The notes under the pieces were generated by a model. That model made no database searches. It saw nothing but the letters and a program-made list of their open reading frames with translations, and was not told the DNA's origin. 64,000 bases of DNA from JADMIH01 sp035274425 (lineage in GTDB: Bacteria; Chloroflexota; Chloroflexia; QHBQ01; JADMIH01), in assembly GCA_035274425.1 (NCBI GenBank), contig DATEOC010000021.1:1-64000 (forward strand), given 5' to 3'. A program made the position numbers and the translations under genes. Each line of letters starts with the position of its first letter. Position 1 is the first letter of the stretch. Of this stretch, positions 35,856-43,572 are shown piece after piece.

Positions 35856-36162
35856 TCCTCGTATCCTCTACTGAAACTGTTGCAAGGTAAAAATCTCCCT
35901 CTCTATGGCAAGGGGTGAGGGCTATATACTATGAGTGGCTATTATAGCATAACCACTGCCGTTCCTAGCTTGACTTGGTACAATTTTGCGATTGGGTTTA
36001 GGCTTGAGACTGGATACTCTGAAGCTTATGACTCTCATCTTAACCGAACCTTAATTTTCCACCTAAGTTCCTTTAATCCTGACCCTGTAAACTAATATCA
36101 GACGATGCAGCAATCCGTCGTTACCTACGAACACTAGCAACAGCGAAAAAGGAGAAATGCTT
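35856..36162. other. Divergent intergenic region
   Basis: This separates the minus-strand membrane protein from the plus-strand secreted protein. Apart from the TATAAT complement at 35941-35946 I see no structure or gene. Confidence 0.4.
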
Positions 36163-37071
36163 ATGAAAGATATGAAAGTCATAATCGTGACCGGTACGTT
36201 GATGGCAGCTCTAGCCTTTGGGCTGGTGACCGTCGCGGGCGGCCTGAGTAGAGTCTCCGCCCAGACCCCGACCGCCGGCACAGCCCAGGCAACCGTTACC
36301 CCAGGGGCTAATACGCCTGTCAAGGGCGATCCCGGTTTTGGTCCGGGCATGGGAGGCCATAGAGGGGGTGGGCCAGGTGGATTCGGTAAGGGTGGACCTG
36401 GTGGACCCGGTGGGCATCATGGTGATGGTCGGGGAGGTTTTGAGTTCGCTACCTCTGCCGGTGCTAGCCAGGCGATAACCAATGCTACCACCGTGATCAA
36501 CCTCGTAAAGGCTGACCTCGCTTACGCTATGGGCAAGATGGACACGGCTGCCATCGAAGGTTATTTGAAAACCGCCGATAGCCTGCTTGCCTCCGCTCAG
36601 AGCGCTTTCGCTGCCTCTCAGTTTGGCAAGGCCGGTGGGACCGCAGAAGCTGCGCGCAGCGTAGCAGATGTAGCCTATAGCGTGATGGCTCAGGCTCTCG
36701 GTGCCGACAAGCTTCCATCCTACAGCCAGCGTCCGATGCATCGTATGCACCCCGACGCAGCCCAGCAGAGCGTGACCGTAACACAGGCCCAGGCCAGCCA
36801 TGTGCTCGTCAGGACGTACGAAGAGCTTGTGGTTCAGGCTACCTTGCTGAAGAACGCCGGTAGCGTGGCCGAAGCTTCCAACCTCCTTACCTCCGCTCAG
36901 AATGTTTACAAGCAAGCGTATAGCGACTACGGCGCGGGTAAGTACAACGAGGCGGTGGCGTCCGCCAAGCTCGCGGGGCAGTTGTCCCACGTGGTTGGTG
37001 AACTGATCCGGGCTGCTAACGCGCCTGCCAACGCGGACACGCCCGTTACGGTGCCGTCGCCCAACTTCTAA
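36163..37071 (+). CDS. Secreted Gly/His-rich protein, unknown
   Basis: A 302-residue exported protein (signal peptide KVIIVTGTLMAALAFGLVTV, cleavage near VSAQT). Residues about 50-95 are a Gly/His/Pro-rich stretch (GPGMGGHRGGGPGG type) that could bind metal or be a flexible linker. The rest is Ala-rich and helical, with two related segments of about 70 residues containing 'LLxSAQxxY/F' motifs. Start 36163 is 8 nt after AAAGGAG; ATG 36157 is too close. It precedes a two-component system that may regulate it (inference). Confidence 0.65.
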   Translation: MKDMKVIIVTGTLMAALAFGLVTVAGGLSRVSAQTPTAGTAQATVTPGANTPVKGDPGFGPGMGGHRGGGPGGFGKGGPGGPGGHHGDGRGGFEFATSAGASQAITNATTVINLVKADLAYAMGKMDTAAIEGYLKTADSLLASAQSAFAASQFGKAGGTAEAARSVADVAYSVMAQALGADKLPSYSQRPMHRMHPDAAQQSVTVTQAQASHVLVRTYEELVVQATLLKNAGSVAEASNLLTSAQNVYKQAYSDYGAGKYNEAVASAKLAGQLSHVVGELIRAANAPANADTPVTVPSPNF

Positions 37072-37093
37072 ACTGTCTACCTTCCTCCCTCCG

Positions 37094-37130
37094 TAATCCC
37101 TGCCCGGTCCTACACATCGGGCGGGGATTA
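37094..37130 (+). terminator. Terminator after the Gly/His-rich protein gene
   Basis: TAATCCCTGCCCG and CGGGCGGGGATTA pair over 13 bp with one G-T pair around an 11-nt loop. Confidence 0.6.
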
Positions 37131-37137
37131 TATTATG

Positions 37138-37318
37138 ATGGACGACGGACGACGGACGACGGACGACAGACGATAGACAATAGAACGTGATGCATGAGTT
37201 CTAATTATTAATCTCTATGAAACCTCTGCGTCCTCTGCGTCTCTGCGGTGAATATATAAAAATAATCTTGGCGTTCCTGGTTATCTTGGCGTCTTGGCGT
37301 TTAGATAATCTTGGACTA
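37138..37318 (+). repeat. Composite heptad array before the response regulator
   Basis: In order: GACGACG/GACGATA (37138-37180), then CTCTGCG units (37217-37250) and CTTGGCG units (37266-37304). Purine half first, pyrimidine half next to the downstream gene. Confidence 0.85.
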
Positions 37319-37332
37319 ATGGGGAGCAATTC

Positions 37333-38049
37333 ATGAGCGATCAAGATCATTCTTCTGGTGGGGATTCCCGCGTGCGCGTGCTTGTCGTGGACGACGAGCC
37401 TTTGATTGTCGAGATGTTGAGCATGGGGCTGGGGTATGAAGGGTTTGACGTGAGCGTGGCGCGTACCGGGCCGGAAGCGTTGGAGGAGGCGTGGAGCACG
37501 AAGCCCCATCTCGTAGTGTTAGACATAATGCTCCCTGGCATGGACGGCCTGGAGGTGTGCCGCCGCTTGCGTGCTCGTGGCGATGCGGGCATCATCATGC
37601 TGACCGCCCGTGGAGAGGTGGAAGACCGCATCGCGGGCCTCGACAATGGGGCTGACGACTACCTTGCAAAGCCTTTCACCTTCGGTGAATTGATGGCGCG
37701 GGTAAGAGCCGTGCTGCGGAGGCGGGGCATTAACCTGCAACAGATGTTGCGCGTTGGCGATGTGACCCTTGACCGGCAGACCCACCGCGTAACGCGCTCA
37801 GGCAAGGAAATAGCCCTCACCCCGCGCGAGTTCGACCTGCTTGAGCTACTCATGGCCCACCCGCGCCAGGTCTTCTCGCGGGATGTTATACTCAACCGCA
37901 TCTGGGGCTACGAGTACCTGGGCGATACCAACGTGATAGATGTGAATATTCGCTACCTGCGTGAGAAGCTCGATGATGGAGACCGAACCCTGATCCGTAG
38001 CGTGCGCGGCATCGGCTATTCGCTGGAGCCACCTGATGAGAGGGGGTAA
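37333..38049 (+). CDS. OmpR/PhoB-family response regulator
   Basis: A 238-residue two-component regulator. The receiver domain (14-125) has the acidic pair D20/D21, phospho-acceptor D64 in VVLDIMLPGMDG and the conserved Lys in YLAKPF. The winged-helix DNA-binding domain (about 140-233) has LTPREFDLLELLMAHPRQVF and the C-terminal RSVRGIGYSLE. GGGGAGC precedes ATG 37333. It overlaps the kinase gene by 14 bp, so they are one operon. Targets are unknown. Confidence 0.95.
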   Translation: MSDQDHSSGGDSRVRVLVVDDEPLIVEMLSMGLGYEGFDVSVARTGPEALEEAWSTKPHLVVLDIMLPGMDGLEVCRRLRARGDAGIIMLTARGEVEDRIAGLDNGADDYLAKPFTFGELMARVRAVLRRRGINLQQMLRVGDVTLDRQTHRVTRSGKEIALTPREFDLLELLMAHPRQVFSRDVILNRIWGYEYLGDTNVIDVNIRYLREKLDDGDRTLIRSVRGIGYSLEPPDERG

Positions 38050-39547
38050 CAGGCTGCGTAGGGCACTATGGAGCGTGCCGCTCGGTTGGCAGCTGGCCGC
38101 TCTCTATACCCTCCTGCTGGTGGGGACCCTTGTCTTACTCGGCGCGGCCCTATACTCCCAGCTTGACCGCTTCCTGGTGGAGAATACCGCTACTCGCCTC
38201 GACCAGGCGGCAAACACGGCGCTGGCCCGGTCTGGACCTGGACGAGGTCCTGGGGGCCAGGGTGACCCTAATCGCGTCGTTACCGACCTGGTGCGTGGGC
38301 TGACGGGGCCTGACGTGCTGGTAGAGGTGCTGGACGACAAAGGGGAAGTTGTAGCCTTCGCGGAGGCCATAAACGGGAGCGAGCTACCGCCCTTCCCTAC
38401 TTTACCTGATGGGTGGCTGGCTTCGGTTGAAAATAGCACATCCCCTTCCCAATGGGTCTTGCCGGCACCGGAGGGAGGCCGCCGCCTTGTGCTCATATCG
38501 CCTGTTGTCATCTCCGCCCGTGATTCGCCTTCTTTGCGTCTCTATTTAGTGCAGGCCGCCTCCCTGGACGCAGCCGATGACCTGCTTGGGCAGCTCCGCC
38601 TCTATATCTTGCTGGGCATCATCGGCGGCACGCTCCTGGGTGTGCCCGCAGGTCTCTTGCTTACCCGCGCCGTGCTGAGGCCACTTGGACGCGTGGCGCG
38701 CACGGCTGACGCCATCGCCGCGGGCGATACCTCTCGCAGGCTGCATCTCCCGCAGGGTAAAAACGAGGTCGCACGCCTGGGTGGCGCGTTCGACCAGATG
38801 ATGGACCGCCTCGCCGCTACGTTGGAGGCGCAGCGCCGCTTCGTCGCCGACGCCTCCCACGAAATTCGTACCCCTCTAACCTCGCTTGAAGGTTTGAGCG
38901 AGATGCTGCTCATCGGTGCCGACAGGGGCGACCCGCATGTCGTCCAGCGCACGTTGCGCTCTATGCATGGTGAGCTTGGTCGCTTGCGGAGGCTCGTGGC
39001 TGATCTGCTGACATTGTCCAGGCTCGATAGCGCGACCCCTATGACCTTTACGCCTGTTGATGCATGTGCTCTTCTCTCGGAGGTCGCGGAGCAAATGGCT
39101 CCGGTCGCTGAGAGGAAGGGGGTGCGTCTATCGGTGGAATGCGCCGATTGCCTGAAGGTGCGAGCCGATGCGGACCGCCTTAAGCAAGTAGTGCTGAACC
39201 TCGTGGACAACGCAATAAGGTACACCCCTCAAGATGGAGTAGTGATGCTGTTGGGCGCAGCCGGCCCTTCGTCCGCACAGGTCCATCTACAGGTCCAGGA
39301 CCAGGGTCCGGGCATCCCACCCGCGGACCTTCCGCACATCTTCGACAGGTTCTATCGCAGCGATACTTCCCGCACACGTGACACGGGCAACGCTGGCCTG
39401 GGACTGGCAATCGCCCGCGCAATAGCTGAGGCTCACGGAGGAACGATTACTGCTCAGTCCACCCCTGGCGAGGGTGCCTGCTTCACAGTCGTACTGCCGG
39501 AGGCGCGTGAAGTGGCCTCCCCTGTGGTGGCAAGAAAGGCAACCTAA
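38036..39547 (+). CDS. Two-component sensor histidine kinase
   Basis: A 503-residue kinase partner of the preceding regulator. TM1 is LAALYTLLLVGTLVLLGAAL; an extracellular sensor of about 130 residues follows; TM2 is YILLGIIGGTLLGVPAGLLL. HAMP is about 205-255. The dimerisation domain has phospho-His H275 in FVADASHEIRTPLTSLEG. The ATPase domain has the N box LNLVDNAIRYTP, G1 DQGPGIP and G2 NAGLGLAIARAI. All catalytic boxes are intact. The signal is unknown. Confidence 0.94.
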   Translation: MRGGNRLRRALWSVPLGWQLAALYTLLLVGTLVLLGAALYSQLDRFLVENTATRLDQAANTALARSGPGRGPGGQGDPNRVVTDLVRGLTGPDVLVEVLDDKGEVVAFAEAINGSELPPFPTLPDGWLASVENSTSPSQWVLPAPEGGRRLVLISPVVISARDSPSLRLYLVQAASLDAADDLLGQLRLYILLGIIGGTLLGVPAGLLLTRAVLRPLGRVARTADAIAAGDTSRRLHLPQGKNEVARLGGAFDQMMDRLAATLEAQRRFVADASHEIRTPLTSLEGLSEMLLIGADRGDPHVVQRTLRSMHGELGRLRRLVADLLTLSRLDSATPMTFTPVDACALLSEVAEQMAPVAERKGVRLSVECADCLKVRADADRLKQVVLNLVDNAIRYTPQDGVVMLLGAAGPSSAQVHLQVQDQGPGIPPADLPHIFDRFYRSDTSRTRDTGNAGLGLAIARAIAEAHGGTITAQSTPGEGACFTVVLPEAREVASPVVARKAT

Positions 39548-39593
39548 CTTTGACATTCCGCATCGATTTGGGTAACTTATACGTATAGGGTGT

Positions 39594-39638
39594 AAGAGTC
39601 GTGCACCGCCGGGCGTTTAAAGAGTCGTGACCACCCGG
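39594..39638 (+). repeat. Direct repeat pair upstream of the sigma factor gene
   Basis: AAGAGTCGTG at 39594 and 39620, each followed by a related C/G-rich tail (CACCGCCGGG / ACCACCCGG), 26 bp apart. They lie downstream of TTGACA (39550-39555) and could be an activator or repressor site. Confidence 0.45.
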
Positions 39639-39760
39639 TAACCGAGGACTTACAGGTTCGGGGCTACAAGCTCGACAGCTTAGGCCCCGCAACCGGCACC
39701 CTTCCAGGGCGCGTGAGCAATTTGGGCGGTCAAGACAACATCAGGAGGAAGAGGAGGCGC

Positions 39761-40369
39761 ATGGGCGTACCTGTAGGTGCGGTTACCTGGATAGGCCGCG
39801 CGGCCAAGCCAGAGACCCAGGCTGTTCAGCCGGCAGATGAGCTTTCTGCGTTGGTGCGCGAAGCCAGGCTCGGTTCTGAGGCAGCCTTCAGCGCCCTCTT
39901 CGAGCGCTTCCAGACCCCTATCGTGAACTACCTCTATAGAGTGGTAGGCGATTGGGATGCTGCCAACGACCTTGCCCAGGACGCATTCTTGAAGGCGTAT
40001 ACGGCCCTCCCCCGCACGGCTGAGAACCTGCAATTCTCCCCCTGGCTATATCGCATTGCCACTAACACCGCGCTCGATGCCCTCCGCCGCCGCAAGCGCA
40101 TCACCTGGGTCCCCTTCGAGGCCGACATAGACCACCCCTCGCACCAGCCTGACACGGCTGTCCGCCAGGCGGAGAGTGACGCTATCCAGCAAGCGCTATC
40201 CTATGTACCTACCGACCAGCGCACCTGCCTCGTCCTCAATATGAACCAGGGTATGTCCTACAAAGAGATAGCAGAAACGCTCGGTATCTCCGTCAACCTC
40301 GTGGCCGTCCGCATCTTCCGAGGCCGCGAGAAGTTCATAGACGCCTACAAGAAGGCCAACGCCGAATAA
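39761..40369 (+). CDS. ECF sigma factor (sigma-70 family)
   Basis: A 202-residue extracytoplasmic-function sigma factor. Region 2 is FSALFERFQTPIVNYLYRVV to DLAQDAFLKAYTALP, with WLYRIATNTALDALRRRKR. Region 4 is ALSYVPTDQRTCLVLNMNQG then SYKEIAETLGISVNLVAVRI. ATG 39761 directly follows GGAGG-rich sequence; an upstream GTG at 39713 is less likely. The next gene encodes a zinc-finger anti-sigma factor, the expected partner. Confidence 0.92.
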   Translation: MGVPVGAVTWIGRAAKPETQAVQPADELSALVREARLGSEAAFSALFERFQTPIVNYLYRVVGDWDAANDLAQDAFLKAYTALPRTAENLQFSPWLYRIATNTALDALRRRKRITWVPFEADIDHPSHQPDTAVRQAESDAIQQALSYVPTDQRTCLVLNMNQGMSYKEIAETLGISVNLVAVRIFRGREKFIDAYKKANAE

Positions 40370-40383
40370 CCCGGTCCAAAACC

Positions 40384-40562
40384 ATCTAAACGCAAAGACG
40401 CAAAGATAACAAAGAACGCAAAGATTATTTATTGGTTCACCGCAGAGACGCAGAGGGCGCAGATGTTCTTTGGGGAATTACGAATTACGAATTACCAGTT
40501 GGGGACTAATCTCACGCATCACGTTTCATCGTCCGTCGTCCATCGTCCGTCGTCCGTCGCCA
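40384..40562 (+). repeat. Composite heptad array between the sigma and anti-sigma genes
   Basis: In order: ACGCAAAG-type (40388-40425), CGCAGAG (40440-40463), ATTACGA (40478-40497), ACGCATC/ACGTTTC (40511-40528) and GTCCGTC/GTCCATC (40529-40560). Purine then pyrimidine halves, ending just before the anti-sigma start. Confidence 0.85.
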
Positions 40563-40578
40563 CGTTCCGAGGTAATCA

Positions 40579-42831
40579 ATGCAGCCAGGCTGCGATGAAA
40601 TAGAGTTTCTCATATCGAAGTACGTGGATGGTGAGGCCACGTCGGAAGAGCGCGTCCTGGTTGACGATCATATCGCGGGATGTGATAGCTGCGCGTACAA
40701 ATTCACCTCCTTCATGGAGATGGCGGCTCTCTTCTCCGAAGCACCTAATCGCCTCCCCGATCCCATTGTCCGCTCCAATGTCTTTTCTGATATTCACAGG
40801 CTGAAGGAAGCTGAGCGCCGTAGAGAGGAACTTCCCGCTGCCGGTTATCTCGCGCCTATCTTCGCCCAGTCCTCGCAAGTCCCGCCACGCAAGCCTTCTA
40901 TCGCATCCAGGATGTGGAGCTTCGCCAGCCCCTTCGCCGTCATGGGCACGGCGGTAGCGGCTTTACTGGTAATAATGACTCTCGCCACTCCACCTGTGAC
41001 CAACCCCGTTCCAGTCCCATCGGTGAGTGAAGACAATTCCATTATGCCTGGCGGGATAGCCACTCAAGCTCTCGGGTCAATGCGAAATGGAGGTATACCC
41101 TCACCTGTAGTTACTAGATTGGTCTACTCCTCCCCGTCGTCGGAGAGTGCCACCGTGCGCTCAACTGCCACCTTCGTAGGTGACCGCGTACTGGACCTGG
41201 CCGAGCCTACAGCCGTTATGGAAGGGGGAGACCCCAGGAAGCTCTCTAGCTGGCATCTTGTGCGCGACCCCGCCTACGGCTACTCAGTCTCATACCCGCC
41301 TAATTGGTGGACCCACGTCGTCGGCTCGACTCGTTATTTCTTCCCATGGGGGCCAGGCGGTACGCGCTATGCGCCCTACTGGATAGAGCTTCGCGTCGAA
41401 GGCAATCCCCAGGGCTACACCGCCGAGACTGCCAACGCTGCCATGTTTGGCGGTGCGTGCAAGGTGGAGTCTGGTTCCAGGGGTGGCGGTAAATGCCTGC
41501 GCCGCAGCTTCACCGATGAGACCAGTGTCTACGACGAGCTATACGCTTTCGACTCTGCCCACATCTATATCCTCCGCGCTAAAGTCCCCCTCGATAGTAG
41601 CCTGGCGGACCTGGAGACGCGTTGGTCGGAAGCGCAGGGTGTCTTCGCCCGCATGAGTGGCAGCATGGCGTTGGCGGCTTATGGCTCTGAGGGTCCGTCG
41701 GGCTACGGCCCTGTGCTCTTCCTCAATGGCAGTGACCTTTGGTCGGTAAACAGCGACCGCTCCGGTGCCAGGCCCCTGACGCGTGGCTACGTGGTCCGCC
41801 AGTTTGCTCTATCCCCCGACCTGCGCCACGTCGCTTTCGCGGCGACCAATGATTTCAGCAAACCGATGGTCGAGGCAAACTACCTCTATATAGTCGACTC
41901 CGAAAGCGATGGACCTGTTACACCCCGCCTCCTGGTATCTGACCTTACCATTTATGATATTGCCTGGTACAGTGACCGTGAACTGCTGGCTATAGGCAGG
42001 AGCCGCGAGGGTCTCTTTGGCGTCTACGTTCTGGCTGTAGCCTCTGATAAGGCAGTGAGTATAGATACCATGCCTCTGCTCTTGACGGAGCTATCATCAG
42101 AGATGCGCGGGGCCAGGGGCCTGGCGGTCTCACCTGACAGGCAGCTTATTACCTTCCTCGCGCCGCTGGGTGAGCAAAAGGGGACCGATATCTACGCGCT
42201 ACGGCCTGACGGTAGTGACCTACGTAAAATCGTTGCTCATAACGACCCTTTGCCACCGGAGCTGGGCGTAGAGGATGCTCTCACTCATGAAAACCAGGCC
42301 GTCAAATCATACACCTGGCTCGACGGCAGGCTTGAGAATGGCAAATACTATGGTGATCTCCTCTTCACGTGTGGCACTTACAGCAGCCCCACTCTCTACA
42401 GGGGAGGGTTCCTATATTCGGCGGCGGGTGCGCCCCGCGGTACTATGCTCAACCCTTTCAGGCTGGCCGTAGGCGATGCGGACAAGGTTCAGATAGTGCA
42501 CGTCGCCTACTCTTCACGGGGCAAAGTGGCGTTGACAGGTTTCTATAACTTGCGAGATGGCCGCGCAGAGGTGCTGGCAGGCTTATGGACGGCCGACGTT
42601 GTGAACGGCAACCTCCTCAACCTACAGGCTCAACCTATACCCGCCACCCCGAACGGGATAGCTGACCTCCAATGGTCGCCAGACGGGGAAGCCCTCATCT
42701 ACCGCGAGGTCCTGCCGCGACGAGAGTCCAGTATGGTCTCCAGGTACGAAGGCGACCTCTACTTCAAGATGGTGCGACTCGATCCTGAATCGGGCGAGCA
42801 AACTATTCTTTACGACGCTACCACGCGATAA
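40579..42831 (+). CDS. Zinc-finger anti-sigma factor fused to a TolB/WD-like propeller
   Basis: A 750-residue membrane protein. The N-terminal zinc anti-sigma domain has H31-x3-C35-x2-C38 (DDHIAGCDSC), the metal site that holds ECF sigma factors. One membrane helix is near 113-133 (AVMGTAVAALLVIMTLAT). Outside is a lipoprotein-like PsbP/MOG-like segment (YGYSVSYPPNWWTHVVGSTR) and then a C-terminal region with repeated 'LSPDxRHVAF', 'VSPDRQLITFLAP' and 'WSPDGEALIYRE' motifs, typical of TolB-type propeller blades. It probably senses an envelope signal and releases the sigma factor encoded upstream. Confidence 0.88.
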   Translation: MQPGCDEIEFLISKYVDGEATSEERVLVDDHIAGCDSCAYKFTSFMEMAALFSEAPNRLPDPIVRSNVFSDIHRLKEAERRREELPAAGYLAPIFAQSSQVPPRKPSIASRMWSFASPFAVMGTAVAALLVIMTLATPPVTNPVPVPSVSEDNSIMPGGIATQALGSMRNGGIPSPVVTRLVYSSPSSESATVRSTATFVGDRVLDLAEPTAVMEGGDPRKLSSWHLVRDPAYGYSVSYPPNWWTHVVGSTRYFFPWGPGGTRYAPYWIELRVEGNPQGYTAETANAAMFGGACKVESGSRGGGKCLRRSFTDETSVYDELYAFDSAHIYILRAKVPLDSSLADLETRWSEAQGVFARMSGSMALAAYGSEGPSGYGPVLFLNGSDLWSVNSDRSGARPLTRGYVVRQFALSPDLRHVAFAATNDFSKPMVEANYLYIVDSESDGPVTPRLLVSDLTIYDIAWYSDRELLAIGRSREGLFGVYVLAVASDKAVSIDTMPLLLTELSSEMRGARGLAVSPDRQLITFLAPLGEQKGTDIYALRPDGSDLRKIVAHNDPLPPELGVEDALTHENQAVKSYTWLDGRLENGKYYGDLLFTCGTYSSPTLYRGGFLYSAAGAPRGTMLNPFRLAVGDADKVQIVHVAYSSRGKVALTGFYNLRDGRAEVLAGLWTADVVNGNLLNLQAQPIPATPNGIADLQWSPDGEALIYREVLPRRESSMVSRYEGDLYFKMVRLDPESGEQTILYDATTR

Positions 42832-42874
42832 ACCACGCCTGGCAGATAAATCTGGTGGCGATCCCAAGCTCAAA

Positions 42875-42913
42875 ACAATAAAAATGGGCGGCGCAGCCGC
42901 CCATTTTTATTGT
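42875..42913. terminator. Bidirectional terminator, perfect 18-bp stem
   Basis: ACAATAAAAATGGGCGGC (42875-42892) pairs perfectly with 42896-42913 around a 3-nt loop. A/T tracts lie at both bases; it serves the converging anti-sigma and Ser-rich genes. Confidence 0.85.
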
Positions 42914-42961
42914 TCTTGAATGCCTGTCCCCATATATGGAGAAGAGTTGGGGCGGGGGTAG

Positions 42962-43471
42962 CTAGGCGGTATTCGGATCTCCCAGGTCGGATGCGTACTC
43001 CCCGCCTGCGGCCTCGTGGGCACGGCGCAGGTTCTCATAGAATTCGGCGCTACCTACGCCCCCGCTGCCGACGAAAGGTTCTTCTTCGGAAACGGGTATA
43101 CCTGCAGTACCTACGTTGCTATCCGTATCGGTGCTTCCACTCGCTGAAGGTGCGGCCGCCTGGTCAGGCCATGTGCCTGAGTCGCTCTCGGCGCCGGTCG
43201 ATTGCCCCGATGCTGATCGGGTGGCGTTATTTACCGTCTCAGAGATGTCTGATACCATGTCCGATACGCCTCCCGTTGGCGCGTCGTTTGCAGAGTCGCT
43301 CGCCTGGTCAGAGGCACTCCTGCTCGCGTTATTTGCCGTGTTGAAGATGCCCGATATGGCATCTGTTATGCCACCCAGGAATCCATGGCTACCGCTATTG
43401 GCTTCGTTGCTCTGACCTTGATCCTGTCCACTATCCGTATCGTTATCGCCTGTCTGTCTGCTGTTTTTCAT
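42962..43471 (-). CDS. Low-complexity hydrophilic protein, unknown
   Basis: A 169-residue Ser/Asp/Asn/Gly-rich protein without signal peptide or membrane segment, probably disordered. Two similar segments (ITDAISGIFNTANNASRSAS and MVSDISETVNNATRSASGQS) suggest an internal duplication. AAAGGAGG precedes ATG 43471, supporting expression. No family recognised. Confidence 0.6.
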   Translation of the reverse strand: MKNSRQTGDNDTDSGQDQGQSNEANSGSHGFLGGITDAISGIFNTANNASRSASDQASDSANDAPTGGVSDMVSDISETVNNATRSASGQSTGAESDSGTWPDQAAAPSASGSTDTDSNVGTAGIPVSEEEPFVGSGGVGSAEFYENLRRAHEAAGGEYASDLGDPNTA

Positions 43472-43572
43472 TATCTTGAGCCTCCTTTGGCCGTGAGAAT
43501 GGGTATTTAGCTTGCAAGAAGCGTACCGGGATAAGTATCCCTCCTGCACCTATCTGGCTTGACATAATACCC

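Noticed and set aside
39640..39700. tRNA or riboswitch upstream of the sigma factor
   Set aside because: A GGGGC...GGCCCC stem is present, but there is no cloverleaf or recognisable aptamer.
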